DNA of 64,000 nt from Candidatus Binatia bacterium (GCA_937925685.1 CALAMI010000010.1:1-64000); one strand, 5' to 3'; counted from the first letter of the stretch, positions 28,283-38,247 are shown. Program-made: numbers and translations. Notes: generated from the sequence alone by a model not told the origin.

Positions 28283-29161
28283 CTAGAGCCGGAAACCATA
28301 AGCTAGCAGAGTCTCTCGCAGTTGCTGCCGGGGGCGTTCACTCATGGGCACTAAGGGAAGCCGTAACTCTTCCGTGCACCATCCCGCCATAGAGAGCGCA
28401 GCTTTGATTGGAATCGGGTTGGTTTCAAGGAAAAGCGCCCGGAATAGCGGGAGGAGCTCGAAATGAATTTGGCGTGCAGTTTGCCAATCCCCAGACAATG
28501 CTGAGTCGACCAAGGTCACGCAGCGTTGTGGGAGCAGGTTTGCGGCCACCGAGATTACACCTCGGCCACCCACGGCGAGAATCGGCAAAGTAAGGGAATC
28601 GTCCCCGCTGATGACGGCGAGTCGATCTCCGCAAAGACGGATGACCTCCTGAACCTCGTCAAGCGAGCCGCTAGAGTCCTTGAGGCCAATGATTTCTTGC
28701 AGCTCGCAGAGGCGCGCAATCGTGGTTGGCTCGATTTTGCATGCGGTGCGCCCAGGGATGTTGTAGAGAATGAGAGGAAACCTTGCCGCTTCGGCCACAG
28801 CGCGATAGTGACGATAAATTCCTTCCTGCGTGGGTTTGTTGTAGTAGGGCGCGATCAGGAGCGCAGCGTCGGCGCCCGCGTCTTTTGCTGCTTGCGTCAG
28901 AGTGATCGCCTCCGCGGTTGAATTCGAACCAGTGCCAGCGATGATGGGGACCCGGCCCCGCGCAAAGCGGACAACCAGTTTGATGACCTCGGTATGTTCT
29001 GCATGGCTCAAAGTAGCCGCCTCGCCTGTGCTGCCGCACGGTACCAACGCGCTAATACCGGCTTCGATTTGCGCCTCCACCAAACGTTCGAGAGCGTCGG
29101 TATCGATGGCACCGTCACGGAACGGGGTAACTAAGGCAGTCATGCAACCACGCAGCTCCAT
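28283..29161 (-). CDS. dapA: 4-hydroxy-tetrahydrodipicolinate synthase
   Basis: 292 residues from ATG 29161, preceded by AAGGAGAGAGG. It condenses pyruvate and aspartate semialdehyde. The pyruvate-binding GSTGEAATLSHAEH, the catalytic tyrosine in LYNIPGRTACK and the Schiff-base lysine in IIGLKDSSGSL are visible. The TIM-barrel length is normal. It sits 32 bases after dapF. Feedback inhibition by lysine is common in the family but residues for it were not assessed. Confidence 0.97.
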   Translation of the reverse strand: MELRGCMTALVTPFRDGAIDTDALERLVEAQIEAGISALVPCGSTGEAATLSHAEHTEVIKLVVRFARGRVPIIAGTGSNSTAEAITLTQAAKDAGADAALLIAPYYNKPTQEGIYRHYRAVAEAARFPLILYNIPGRTACKIEPTTIARLCELQEIIGLKDSSGSLDEVQEVIRLCGDRLAVISGDDSLTLPILAVGGRGVISVAANLLPQRCVTLVDSALSGDWQTARQIHFELLPLFRALFLETNPIPIKAALSMAGWCTEELRLPLVPMSERPRQQLRETLLAYGFRL

Positions 29162-29193
29162 GCGCCTCTCTCCTTCGGCACTCTGTTTGTTCA

Positions 29194-30048
29194 TTACGCG
29201 TACCGTGGCCAGACGAGTTCTCCCTCGAAGACCTCCTCCGCCGGTCCGGTCATGTAAACGTGATTGTCGCTCTCGCGCCACTCAATTCCTAGTACCCCCC
29301 CAGGAAGGTGGACCTCCGCAGTGCGGTGGGCGAGACCTAAAAGGGAAGCTGCCACGACAGCAGCGCAGGCGCCAGTACCACACGCTTCGGTTTCTCCCGA
29401 GCCCCGTTCCCACACCCGCATTTGCAGGGTGCTGGGCCGACTCACAGCAACGAACTCGACGTTCACTCTGGCTGGGAACAACGGATGCTGTTCCAGCAGC
29501 GGCCCCAAATGGTGCACAGGGGCTTCGCTGACATCGGGAACGAATAACACGCAGTGGGGGTTGCCCATAGAAACGGCGGTGACCTCCAGCTCTTGCCCGG
29601 CGAGGGACAGGGGATGACGCACGACTGGCGACCGGTCAACCGCAACGGGAATTGCGCGAGCATCCAAGATCGGTTCTCCCATATCGACGGTGACACTTCG
29701 GACTGTGCCGTTGTTCACCGAAAGAAAGAGGGTCTTAATGCCAGCGTCCGTTTCCACCCGCAAGGGGTTGTTCCGCGAAAGCCCCCGCTCGAAGACGTAT
29801 TTCCCCACGCAGCGAATACCATTGCCACACATTTCCCCGCGGCTTCCGTCCGCGTTGTACATTTCCATCCGGCAGTCGGCGGTCGCGGAAGGTAAAATGA
29901 GAATGACCCCGTCGGAACCAACTCCCGTACGGCGAGGGCTAACGGTACGTGCCAATGCGGCCCCGTCAGGTTTAGGCTGGTGGAAACAATCGACATAGAC
30001 ATAGTCATTGCCTAGGCCGTGCATTTTCGTAAACCGCAGCCGCTGCAT
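29194..30048 (-). CDS. dapF: Diaminopimelate epimerase
   Basis: 284 residues. It converts LL- to meso-DAP for peptidoglycan and lysine. Both catalytic cysteines are in place: EMCGNGIRCVGKY and TEACGTGACAAVVA. The N-terminal FTKMHGLGNDYVYVD and the pseudo-twofold repeat are typical. It lies nine bases after lysA in the operon. Confidence 0.98.
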   Translation of the reverse strand: MQRLRFTKMHGLGNDYVYVDCFHQPKPDGAALARTVSPRRTGVGSDGVILILPSATADCRMEMYNADGSRGEMCGNGIRCVGKYVFERGLSRNNPLRVETDAGIKTLFLSVNNGTVRSVTVDMGEPILDARAIPVAVDRSPVVRHPLSLAGQELEVTAVSMGNPHCVLFVPDVSEAPVHHLGPLLEQHPLFPARVNVEFVAVSRPSTLQMRVWERGSGETEACGTGACAAVVAASLLGLAHRTAEVHLPGGVLGIEWRESDNHVYMTGPAEEVFEGELVWPRYA

Positions 30049-30057
30049 TGCCAGCCC

Positions 30058-31338
30058 TCAGTCGAGCCAAGAGGGGATCGTTTCTCCCCGTACGAGGTCT
30101 TGGTAGGTTTCTCGGGTACGTACCACGGCAAAGGCGGAACCGTTCACCAGCACCTCCGCCGCCCGTGGCCTGGTGTTGTAGTTTGAGGCCATAGCGAACC
30201 CATAGGCGCCAGCGCTCATCACCGCTAGGAGGTCGCCAGGCCGAACGCGCGGTAACTCCCGGTCACGGGCGATGAAATCACCACTCTCGCAAACCGGTCC
30301 TACAACATCAACAGTGGTTTTTTCGTGGTGGTTGGTGGCACGAACTAACAAGATTTCTTGGTACGAGCCATACAACGACGGCCGCAAAAGGTCGTTCATC
30401 GCCGCATCGACGATGACGAAAGTCTTTTCCCCAGTGTCCTTGAGGTAACGCACCCGGGTGAGCAGCACCCCGGCGTTACCAACCAAGGAACGGCCGGGTT
30501 CCAGAACAATGGTTTCTGAAAAGGGTTGCAAGGAGCGGATTACGGTTGCTGCATACTCCGTAAACGACGGAGGAGTTTCATCCCGATAGCGGATTCCAAG
30601 CCCCCCACCGATGTCCAGCAGTTTGAGCTCGTAGCCGTCGCGGATAAGACGGTCCCAGAGATCGCGGATTCGCTGCAGAGCATCGCAAAAGGGGGCGAGG
30701 TCGACGAGTTGCGAACCAATGTGGCAGTCGAGCCCGATGACACGCAGATGACGGAAGTGCCGGGCTCGATCATAGGCATCAACGGCCTGCGCCATGGGAA
30801 CACCGAACTTACTCTTTTTCAAACCCGTGGCAATGTAAGGATGAGTTTGAGGGTCCACGTCGGGATTGATGCGGAGCGCGATGGAAGCCACGCGGCCCTC
30901 TCTAGCCGCTACCTGATCGAGCATTTCTAGCTCACCAAGCGACTCGACGTTGAAGAGGAGAATTCCCGCGCGCAGTGCCGCGCGCACTTCTTCGGGGGAT
31001 TTGCCGACGCCGGAGTAGACCACTTTGGTTAGATCTCCTCCTGCTCGCTCCACCCGGTACAGTTCACCAGCGGAGACGATATCAAAGCCACCACCTCGGC
31101 GGGCGAACGTCCGAAGGACAGCAAGATTCGAATTTGCCTTTACGGAGTAACACACCAAATGACGAACTCCGGCAAACGCCTGTGCCAGAGAGTCAAATCG
31201 TTCTTCCAGTGCGGCGCGGCTGTAAACGTATACGGGGGTACCTGTAGCCTCTGCAACTTGTGCTACGGGCACATCTTCGATGTGGAGCTCGCTGTCGCGA
31301 TACGAAAAGTAGGGCCACCCAGTTTGGAGCGCAGTCAT
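30058..31338 (-). CDS. lysA: Diaminopimelate decarboxylase
   Basis: 426 residues from ATG 31338, which overlaps the stop of the upstream lipoprotein gene by four bases (ATGA). It makes L-lysine from meso-DAP with PLP. The PLP lysine is in CYSVKANSNLAVLRTFARRG, the glycine-rich phosphate loop in LDIGGGLGIRY, and the active-site cysteine in PVCESGDFIARD. The long open extension upstream to 31536 covers the lipoprotein gene in another frame and was not used. Confidence 0.97.
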   Translation of the reverse strand: MTALQTGWPYFSYRDSELHIEDVPVAQVAEATGTPVYVYSRAALEERFDSLAQAFAGVRHLVCYSVKANSNLAVLRTFARRGGGFDIVSAGELYRVERAGGDLTKVVYSGVGKSPEEVRAALRAGILLFNVESLGELEMLDQVAAREGRVASIALRINPDVDPQTHPYIATGLKKSKFGVPMAQAVDAYDRARHFRHLRVIGLDCHIGSQLVDLAPFCDALQRIRDLWDRLIRDGYELKLLDIGGGLGIRYRDETPPSFTEYAATVIRSLQPFSETIVLEPGRSLVGNAGVLLTRVRYLKDTGEKTFVIVDAAMNDLLRPSLYGSYQEILLVRATNHHEKTTVDVVGPVCESGDFIARDRELPRVRPGDLLAVMSAGAYGFAMASNYNTRPRAAEVLVNGSAFAVVRTRETYQDLVRGETIPSWLD

Positions 31339-31772
31339 AAGCCGACTTCTACGACGTTCGAAGGAGCGCTCACGTAGCCGTCGTAGGTTTTGGAAACGAC
31401 TCGATAGCGGCAAGGCAGCAGTTCCGGTTGAACTTCGTGTCGGTAGCGATAGCTTCGAACCTTCCGAAAGCGGCCGCGCTCCCGAGTTTCCACGGTTGTA
31501 AGGGGAGCAAAGGAAACTCCATTCCCGCCGGCGCACTGCCGCTCGATGACAAAAGCCGCAATCTCGTCAAGGCGCTGCCCTGCTTCCGACCGTCGCGGTC
31601 TCGACCAGGTTAGCTCCACCTCACTGTTAACCCGGCGTGCCTGCAAGTCGCGAATCGCTTCTGGGCGCACCTCCTCTGGAGCCCGCAGTGGCCCACGGCG
31701 TGCGCATCCTCCCATCAACAAGAAAAACACTCCCAGCAGAGCAGACAGCAGCATTGCCACACCTCTTTTCAC
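31335..31772 (-). CDS. LptM-like lipoprotein with an added C-terminal domain
   Basis: 145 residues. A lipoprotein signal (MKRGVAMLLSALLGVFFLLM then GGC) places the lipidated Cys at 23, followed by ARRGPLRAPEE. This C-x3-GPL-x2-P pattern is the hallmark of LptM (YifL)/LppL, the small lipoprotein that helps oxidative maturation of the LPS translocon LptD-LptE. Known LptM proteins end soon after; here about 110 further residues with a beta-rich, fibronectin-III-like pattern (VELTWSRPRRSE, YRYRVVSKTYDGYVSAPSNV-like) follow. The gene sits between argH and lysA with ATGA overlaps on both sides, and lppL/yifL also neighbours lysA or dapF in proteobacteria. Confidence 0.8.
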   Translation of the reverse strand: MKRGVAMLLSALLGVFFLLMGGCARRGPLRAPEEVRPEAIRDLQARRVNSEVELTWSRPRRSEAGQRLDEIAAFVIERQCAGGNGVSFAPLTTVETRERGRFRKVRSYRYRHEVQPELLPCRYRVVSKTYDGYVSAPSNVVEVGL

Positions 31773-33172
31773 TCCTCGCTCCTTGTGGACAAATTCAAAG
31801 CCCGGAGTTGGGCAATCACATTTTCACGTGAAGTTCCCCCCGGGGCTCCGCGCCGTTGCACTGCAGCCAGCGGATCCAGCCAAGAGTGAACCCGGTCGTC
31901 GAATTCGGGGGAAAACTTTCGAAGCTCCGAGAGATTCAATTCCTCAAGCCGGCGGTTTCGTTCCACGCAGTACCGTACGATGCGACCCACGATCTCATGT
32001 GCTTCTCGGAAGGGAATGCCTTTCGAAGCCAGATAGTCTGCTAGCTCTGTGGCTAAGGTGAAGCCCATGCTCGCTGCTTCGCGCAACCGTTCGCGGTGGA
32101 AGCGCAGCTGACGAACCAGTGGAGCGATCACGTCGAGACTTGCCTCGACGGCATCCACGCTATCGAACAAGGGCTCCTTGTCCTCCTGGAGATCGCGGTT
32201 GTAGGCCATTGGGAGCGCTTTGAGTGTAACGAGAAGAGAGACGAGGTTGCCGACTAGTCGGCCACTTTTCCCGCGGATGAGCTCGGCTACGTCGGGATTC
32301 TTTTTTTGCGGCATCATGGAACTCCCGGTGGCAAATTCTTCGGGTAATTCAACGAACGAAAATAAGGGCGAGCACCACAAAATGAGGTCCTCACAAAACC
32401 GAGAAAGATGAATCCCAATGAGAGCCAACGCTGCTAAGAACTCAACAATGAAGTCGCGGTCACTGACTGCATCCAGGCTATTCGTAGAGATCCCAGAAAA
32501 TTTCAGAAGCTTAGCCACGTAGTGCCGATCGATGGGAAACGTTGTCCCTGCGAGGGCGCCTGACCCTAAGGAGAGTATGTTCACCCGAGGTAGCTGGTCG
32601 GCAAGCCGGTGCCGATCTCGCTCTAGCATGGCTACGTAGGCCAGCAGGTGGTGACTGAGCAAGATGGGCTGGGCCGGCTGGAGGTGGGTAAAACCGGGCG
32701 CCACCGTATCGAGTTCGCGTCGCGCGGCAGCAGCAAGAGCCTTTTGCAAATTGCATAGCCGACGATCCACCTCAGCAATGTGGCGGCGGATAAACAGTCT
32801 CAAGTCCGTAGCAATTTGATCGTTACGACTGCGTGCCGTGTGGAGTTTTCCAGCTACCGGTCCAGTAAGTTCGTATAGGCGGCGTTCCACCGCCATGTGG
32901 ATATCTTCGTCGGTAGGCTGGGCAACGAAGGTTCCCGCACGAAATTCCTGGCGCACGATCTGTAAACCGTGGATGATCTGCCGGGCGTCCTTCTGGGAGA
33001 TAATTTTTTGCTTGGCGAGCATTCGACAATGAGCGATGCTGGCAGCAATGTCTTCTTCGAACAGGCGGCGGTCGAAAGGCAGCGACGAACAGAAGCGCTC
33101 CACTAAGGAGTCGGTTGGCCTTTGAAACCGGCCCGACCACGCCTTGAGCGGGGGGGCGTGTCGACCTTTCAT
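31769..33172 (-). CDS. argH: Argininosuccinate lyase
   Basis: 467 residues from ATG 33172; the frame is open to 33406, but that part overlaps a separate small gene and is unconserved. It cleaves argininosuccinate to arginine and fumarate. The family signature GSSMMPQKKNPDVAELIRGK is intact, with TARSRNDQIATDLRLFIRRH near the start. The ending overlaps the lipoprotein start by four bases. No other arg genes are in the window. Confidence 0.97.
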   Translation of the reverse strand: MKGRHAPPLKAWSGRFQRPTDSLVERFCSSLPFDRRLFEEDIAASIAHCRMLAKQKIISQKDARQIIHGLQIVRQEFRAGTFVAQPTDEDIHMAVERRLYELTGPVAGKLHTARSRNDQIATDLRLFIRRHIAEVDRRLCNLQKALAAAARRELDTVAPGFTHLQPAQPILLSHHLLAYVAMLERDRHRLADQLPRVNILSLGSGALAGTTFPIDRHYVAKLLKFSGISTNSLDAVSDRDFIVEFLAALALIGIHLSRFCEDLILWCSPLFSFVELPEEFATGSSMMPQKKNPDVAELIRGKSGRLVGNLVSLLVTLKALPMAYNRDLQEDKEPLFDSVDAVEASLDVIAPLVRQLRFHRERLREAASMGFTLATELADYLASKGIPFREAHEIVGRIVRYCVERNRRLEELNLSELRKFSPEFDDRVHSWLDPLAAVQRRGAPGGTSRENVIAQLRALNLSTRSEE

Positions 33173-33228
33173 GGGCGGTGTGGGGTGAGACTCAAGAAAA
33201 GCCAACTCATAGGCCAATGCCTTGTGCT

Positions 33229-33621
33229 CTAATACTGCCACTTCCCCTTCGCGTAACGAAAAATCTCGGTTACCTCCGTGGTCTCGATAGCCCGGGGCGG
33301 GGTTCGTTCGGCTTCCTCGCGAGTAGACCCGCGCTTCTCGTAGCGAACCTCCAAGTACGTGATTTTGCCTAGCGGGGTCGAGTCTTGGGTTTCTTTGTAA
33401 ATGCACTCATGCTGAGTGCTGTAGCCGACATAGGTTCCCCAAACTTCGCCGCGCTCCTCGCGCCAGTTAATGAGAGAACGGTTGCGGCGTTCACGGTCGG
33501 CCAGTTTCTGCATCCACTCTTCGCAAAACTGGGGAAACGAATCTTTCGCCGGCTGCGCATGAACCGTGGGTGCGAGAAGGACGCAGAAGACAAAAAGCCA
33601 GCCAACGGTTGTTTTCCTCAT
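33229..33621 (-). CDS. Small secreted protein of unknown function
   Basis: 130 residues. The N-terminus MRKTTVGWLFVFCVLLAPTV ending HAQPA is a clear signal peptide with a likely cleavage after HAQ or VHA. The mature part has two cysteines (in QFCEEW and HECIYK) that could pair, and is rich in charged residues and Tyr. It contains YVGYSTQHECIYKETQD and ITYLEVRYEKRG. No family is recognised. The gene lies 57 bases upstream of argH on the same strand and 67 bases after uvrB, so it may share a transcript with either. Confidence 0.7.
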   Translation of the reverse strand: MRKTTVGWLFVFCVLLAPTVHAQPAKDSFPQFCEEWMQKLADRERRNRSLINWREERGEVWGTYVGYSTQHECIYKETQDSTPLGKITYLEVRYEKRGSTREEAERTPPRAIETTEVTEIFRYAKGKWQY

Positions 33622-33688
33622 CGTGTGAAACCTCCGTCTTTGACCTGAAGTCGACTGCTAGCATGAGGCATAAACTACGAAGGTACCG

Positions 33689-35698
33689 TCACAACGTTCG
33701 CCAAGCAAGCTCCTGTTCCTGCAGTCGCTGAATTTCGTCACGAAGCCGAGCGGCGCGTTCGAAGTCAAGTTGTCGCGCCGCCGCCTTCATTTCTTTGCGA
33801 AGTTGGTCGATGTGCCCGGCGAGTTCGTCGGCAGTCCGCCACTCGCCCGCTGGCTCGGCAATCCGATCCAGGTCGACGTAGTCAGCTTGCACTGCCTCGA
33901 CCCACGGTTCCGCAATCGCTTTTTGAACTGTTTTGGGGACAATGCCATGCTTTCGGTTGTATTCAGCTTGTACGGCGCGACGCCGGTTGGTTTCATCGAT
34001 GGCACGCCGCATGGACTCGGTGATTTGGTCCGCATAAAGAAGAACAGTTCCATTTGCGTTGCGGGCGGCACGGCCGATGGTTTGAATAAGGGAACGTTCG
34101 GAGCGAAGGTATCCTTCTTTGTCTGCGTCGAGGATGGCGACTAGGGAAACTTCAGGGATGTCGAGTCCCTCTCGAAGTAAGTTGATGCCGATCAGCACAT
34201 CGAACTGCCCGCGGCGCAAATCTCGGATAATTTCCACGCGTTCGATGGTGTCGATATCGGAGTGCAGGTAACGCACTCGGATGCCGAGCTCTTGGTAGTA
34301 GTCCGTGAGATCTTCAGCCATTTTTTTTGTCAAGGTCGTGACCAGCACCCGTTCGTTGCGCTCCACTCTTTTGCGAATTTCCTCGAGTAAGTCATCGACC
34401 TGCGTTCCTGCTGGGCGCACCTGTACTTCGGGGTCCATCAGGCCCGTCGGCCGGATCAATTGCTCCACCACCACGCCCCCGGCCTTGCCCACTTCGTAGT
34501 CTCCCGGCGTGGCGGAAACATAAATGACCCACGCCAGGTGCTCTTCGAACTCTTCAAAGTTGAGGGGACGATTGTCGAGGGCCGACGGCAAGCGAAAACC
34601 ATATTCGACCAGCGTCTCTTTGCGGGCGCGGTCGCCACGATACATGCCTCCGATTTGGGGCACGGTCACGTGACTTTCGTCGATAAAGAGCAACCAATCG
34701 TCAGGGAAGTAATCCAAAAGAGTCGGAGGGGGCTGACCCGGAGCGCGTCCCGTGAGATGCCGGGAGTAATTCTCGATGCCCGGGCAAAAACCCATTTCCC
34801 GGAGGAGCTCAAGGTCGTACCGTGTGCGTTGCTCTAGGCGCTGCGCTTCTAGAAACTTCTCTTGGCGGCGGAGTTCCTCCAAGCGTTCTTGAAGTTCTCG
34901 TTCGATGCTTTCGACGGCAGCCTCCAACCGCTCGCGGTGAGTAACGTAGTGGCTGGCGGGGTATATGGCGATTTTGTCGAGGCGCCTGAACACCGTGCCG
35001 CGCAAGGGGTCGATCTCGCTGATCTGCTCCACAGTGTCTCCGAACAGTTCCACACGAATCGCGTGCGTGTCCTCGGCAACGGGGAAAATTTCGATCACAT
35101 CACCACGCACCCGGAAACTTCCCCGGTAGAAGTCAAACTCCGAGCGCTGGTACTGGATTTCCACTAACTTGCGAATCACCTGGTCGCGATCGGCGTATCC
35201 ACCACGCTCTAAGAACAACAGCATCTCGAAGTAAGCTTCCGGAGATCCCAAGCCATAGATGCAAGATACGCTGGCGACGATGAGCACGTCGTTGCGTTCA
35301 AGAAGCGCCTTTGTGGCCGAATGCCGCATTTTATCGATTTCGTCATTGATCGAGGCGTCTTTCTCGATGTACGTGTCAGTGCTCGGCACATACGCCTCAG
35401 GTTGATAATAGTCGTAGTAGCTCACGAAATAGCGCACGGCGTTATCGGGAAACAATGCTTTGAACTCGTTGTAGAGTTGCGCTGCCAGCGTCTTGTTGGG
35501 TGCCAAAACTAGGGTTGGTTTTTGCACCTGCTGGATCACGTGGGCCATAGTAAAGGTTTTCCCTGAGCCGGTAACGCCAAGCAGCACTTGATGCCTGCGC
35601 CCGGCACGCATGCCGCGCACAAGTTCTTCAATCGCCCTGGGCTGATCGCCACATGGCTCGAACGGTGCAACTAGGTGGAAACGCCCCTCACGCTGCAT
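33689..35698 (-). CDS. uvrB: UvrABC system protein B
   Basis: 669 residues, normal for UvrB, the damage-verifying helicase of nucleotide excision repair. Walker A is [12 protein letters not shown]; the beta-hairpin is [24 protein letters not shown] is the DEAD-like motif [11 protein letters not shown] is motif VI. The C-terminal UVR motif ([20 protein letters not shown]) that binds UvrC is complete. The start ATG follows AGGG closely. uvrA is not in the window. Confidence 0.98.
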   Translation of the reverse strand: MQREGRFHLVAPFEPCGDQPRAIEELVRGMRAGRRHQVLLGVTGSGKTFTMAHVIQQVQKPTLVLAPNKTLAAQLYNEFKALFPDNAVRYFVSYYDYYQPEAYVPSTDTYIEKDASINDEIDKMRHSATKALLERNDVLIVASVSCIYGLGSPEAYFEMLLFLERGGYADRDQVIRKLVEIQYQRSEFDFYRGSFRVRGDVIEIFPVAEDTHAIRVELFGDTVEQISEIDPLRGTVFRRLDKIAIYPASHYVTHRERLEAAVESIERELQERLEELRRQEKFLEAQRLEQRTRYDLELLREMGFCPGIENYSRHLTGRAPGQPPPTLLDYFPDDWLLFIDESHVTVPQIGGMYRGDRARKETLVEYGFRLPSALDNRPLNFEEFEEHLAWVIYVSATPGDYEVGKAGGVVVEQLIRPTGLMDPEVQVRPAGTQVDDLLEEIRKRVERNERVLVTTLTKKMAEDLTDYYQELGIRVRYLHSDIDTIERVEIIRDLRRGQFDVLIGINLLREGLDIPEVSLVAILDADKEGYLRSERSLIQTIGRAARNANGTVLLYADQITESMRRAIDETNRRRAVQAEYNRKHGIVPKTVQKAIAEPWVEAVQADYVDLDRIAEPAGEWRTADELAGHIDQLRKEMKAAARQLDFERAARLRDEIQRLQEQELAWRTL

Positions 35699-35753
35699 CC
35701 CTGAAAACAGCCTTTAGCGTTTGACTAAAGATTTGCACAGCAGTCGCGGCGGC

Positions 35754-35775
35754 CTCCTGTCGTTGAACACAGGAG
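35754..35775. promoter_or_regulatory. Perfect 7-bp inverted repeat in the divergent uvrB upstream region
   Basis: CTCCTGT (35754-35760) and ACAGGAG (35769-35775) are separated by eight bases (CGTTGAAC) between the divergent starts of uvrB and the outer-membrane-like gene. It could be an operator or a hairpin in a 5' leader. It does not match the E. coli or the Gram-positive LexA box. A random occurrence is possible. Confidence 0.3.
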
Positions 35776-35922
35776 TCCGTCTTCGACATTTTCCTTGCTT
35801 CGCAAGAGGCCGGCAACGCTGTCCCCTTTTTAAGAGACGCGTCCTTCGAGGTGCTGGAAATCACGAGAGAGGAACTTTGGCGCTCACCTTGCAGGGCCGG
35901 GGCTGGTTGAAGGAGGCGACGA

Positions 35923-36813
35923 ATGAGAGTTTGGAACAGGGTAAGTTTGCTGCCAACCGTAGTAGCTTTATTCATTGTGCTGTCTGCCGGGCAGGCTCAA
36001 GCAAAGGGATTTGAGGATTTGGTGAGTCCAGTCTCGAACCCAACCTTGTTTGAGGATCCGCGGGTAAGTACTGAGCTGCGGCCGATTTTTGCGTACCACG
36101 AGATCAGTGATCAGTTCGTAAGCCAAGGCGGGAACGCAAAAATCGGCGCCGTGCAATTGCGCGTCGCGCTTACCGATCGGCTGGCCTTCATCGCGACAAA
36201 AGATGGGTATGTGTGGCTAGAGCCCGATGCGGTTCTCGCTCGAAAGAACGGCTGGGCGAACTTGGCTTTTGGCCTGAAGTACAATTTCCTCCATGCGGAA
36301 GACTGGGGTCTGCTGGCGAGCGGAGGGTTGCGGTATGAGGTAGCGTCTGGCGATAAAGACGTGTTCCAGGGCCGAGGTGACGGCTTATTGAATCCCTTTT
36401 TGAGTGCTGCGTGGATGCATAACGGTCTCCATGTGCTTGGCTATACCGGGGCGCGGGTGCCGATTTCTGGTAACGACACAACTTTGTGGGACACCTCAGT
36501 GCACGCTGACTATCAACTCGGCAGGTTCTACCCGCTGATCGAGGTGAATTGGGTTCACGCATTGGATGGTGGCCGCCGACTACCGATCGACCAAGAAGGT
36601 TTTGACTTCTTCAATTTGGGTGCGCAAAAGGCTGGGGGTCGTGGTGTGGTCACGCAAGCGTACGGTTTCCGGTGCCGTCTCGTTGACGGTGCCGCGGTGT
36701 GGGATCGGGTTGCAGGAATTGACTGGGGTGCGGTGTACGAGACCCCGTTGACCGACCGTGAGGATCTCTTCGCCTGGCGCGTAACTACGGACGTCGTTTT
36801 CTGGATTCGTTGA
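35923..36813 (+). CDS. Outer-membrane beta-barrel-like protein of unknown function
   Basis: 296 residues. AAGGAGG sits six bases before the ATG. A signal peptide (RVSLLPTVVALFIVLSAGQA then QA-KG) is followed by alternating hydrophobic strands with aromatic girdles, such as GAVQLRVALTDRLAFIATK, ANLAFGLKYNFLHAEDWGLL and LHVLGYTGARVPI, and the chain ends with a strand VTTDVVFWIR. This pattern suggests an eight- to fourteen-strand barrel of the MetA-pathway/phenol-degradation-like or OmpW-like kind, without a recognised family. Cysteine is almost absent. It is divergent from uvrB. Confidence 0.7.
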   Translation: MRVWNRVSLLPTVVALFIVLSAGQAQAKGFEDLVSPVSNPTLFEDPRVSTELRPIFAYHEISDQFVSQGGNAKIGAVQLRVALTDRLAFIATKDGYVWLEPDAVLARKNGWANLAFGLKYNFLHAEDWGLLASGGLRYEVASGDKDVFQGRGDGLLNPFLSAAWMHNGLHVLGYTGARVPISGNDTTLWDTSVHADYQLGRFYPLIEVNWVHALDGGRRLPIDQEGFDFFNLGAQKAGGRGVVTQAYGFRCRLVDGAAVWDRVAGIDWGAVYETPLTDREDLFAWRVTTDVVFWIR

Positions 36814-36911
36814 GCGAAAGGACGACGACGGCGGAATCACGAGGAGTGACTGATAGCGACCCAGGGTTGCGGAGCCACAGCGCCGCAGGGTGGGTGTTTG
36901 AAGTGTTCTCT

Positions 36912-38186
36912 TCATGTTGGCGGGACGATGCGATCGGCGTCAACATATGGGCGCAAGACCTCGGGAACAATCACGCTGCCATCAGCCTGCTGGTAGGTCT
37001 CTAGCAAAGCAATCATGATCCGCGGTAGAGCTAGACCGCTTCCGTTCAAGGTATGGACGAACTCGGGTTTGCGCCCGGAGGCCCGCCGGAAGCGGATGTT
37101 CGAGCGGCGTGCCTGGTAGTCCGTACAGTTGCTGCACGAACTCACTTCGAGCCACTCTCCGCATCCTGGTGCCCAAACCTCGATGTCGTATTTCTTGGCT
37201 GCTACCGCGCCCAAGTCTCCGGTACAAATGAGCACGACGCGGTACGCCAACCCCAGTCGTCGTGCAATATCTTCGGCATCCGCGACGATTTGTTCCAATG
37301 CTGCGGATGAATCCTCTGGAGCTGTCAGCTTATACATTTCAACTTTGTCGAATTGGTGGCCGCGTTTAATTCCACGAACGTCCCGCCCGGCAGACATCTT
37401 CTCCCTGCGGAAGCAAGCGGTATAGGCGACGTAAGAGAGTGGTAGCTGCGAGGCCTCTAGAATCTCGTCTCGATGCAAATTGGTGAGTGGGATTTCCGCC
37501 GTGCCAATCAGCCAAAGGTCATCTTCCGCGTCATGGTAAATGTTGTCGGCGAACCGGGGCAACTGGCCGGCCCCGACAAGGCACTCCCGCTTGACCAGAT
37601 AAGGCGGGTAAATTTCCGTATAGCCATGCTCCTTCGTGTGGACATCCAGCATCCAGGTGATGAGGGCACGCTGCAGGCGAGCGCCCCATCCCTGCAAGAT
37701 GTAGAAGCGGGATCCCGCGATCTTGACGCCGCGTTCGAAGTCGATAATGCCGAGCGCAGGGCCGAGTTCCCAGTGTGGCCGAGGCTGGAAAGAGTAGTGG
37801 GGCGGTTCTCCCACGGTGCGAATGATTTGATTGTCACGCTCGTCGCGACCGAGCGGCACTGAGGGATCGGGTAGGTTAGGAAGGAGCAAGAGCTTCGACT
37901 CAAGCTGCTTCTCGACCTGCGCGAGCTCGGCCTCCAGGCTTACCAGTGTGCTTCCTAGGTTTCGCACCTCTTCTTTCCGGATCTCTTGATCCTCCGGCCC
38001 AAGTTTCGGAATCATTCGCGAGATCTCGCTCCGACGTGCCCGTAAAGCCTCGACTTTTTGCAGCAGCGCACGGCGTCGGGCGTCTTCCGCGAGCACTGCA
38101 TCGACCTCCTCTGGTAGGCACCCGACCTTGCTCAGCTCTTGCTTTACCCACTCTGTGCGCTCGCGGATTAGACGCAGATCGAGCAT
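36912..38186 (-). CDS. serS: Seryl-tRNA synthetase
   Basis: 424 residues from ATG 38186 (MLDLRLIRERTEWVKQELSK). The N-terminal coiled-coil arm that grips tRNA-Ser spans about residues 25-105. Class II motifs 2 and 3 are seen as YTACFRREKMSAGRDVRGIK and GSGLALPRIMIALLETYQQA. The long open extension to 38303 is unconserved. It follows yraN by 61 bases. Confidence 0.97.
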   Translation of the reverse strand: MLDLRLIRERTEWVKQELSKVGCLPEEVDAVLAEDARRRALLQKVEALRARRSEISRMIPKLGPEDQEIRKEEVRNLGSTLVSLEAELAQVEKQLESKLLLLPNLPDPSVPLGRDERDNQIIRTVGEPPHYSFQPRPHWELGPALGIIDFERGVKIAGSRFYILQGWGARLQRALITWMLDVHTKEHGYTEIYPPYLVKRECLVGAGQLPRFADNIYHDAEDDLWLIGTAEIPLTNLHRDEILEASQLPLSYVAYTACFRREKMSAGRDVRGIKRGHQFDKVEMYKLTAPEDSSAALEQIVADAEDIARRLGLAYRVVLICTGDLGAVAAKKYDIEVWAPGCGEWLEVSSCSNCTDYQARRSNIRFRRASGRKPEFVHTLNGSGLALPRIMIALLETYQQADGSVIVPEVLRPYVDADRIVPPT

Positions 38187-38247
38187 ACGCCGCGCGCTAG
38201 CATGGCTGTGGCGGCTGCTCAAGGAATGCCGACTCCAGGGGTTCAAG

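Noticed and set aside
36868-36887. TGCGG/CCGCA hairpin between the barrel-like gene and serS as a terminator
   Set aside because: Five-pair stem, long loop and no T-run on either strand.
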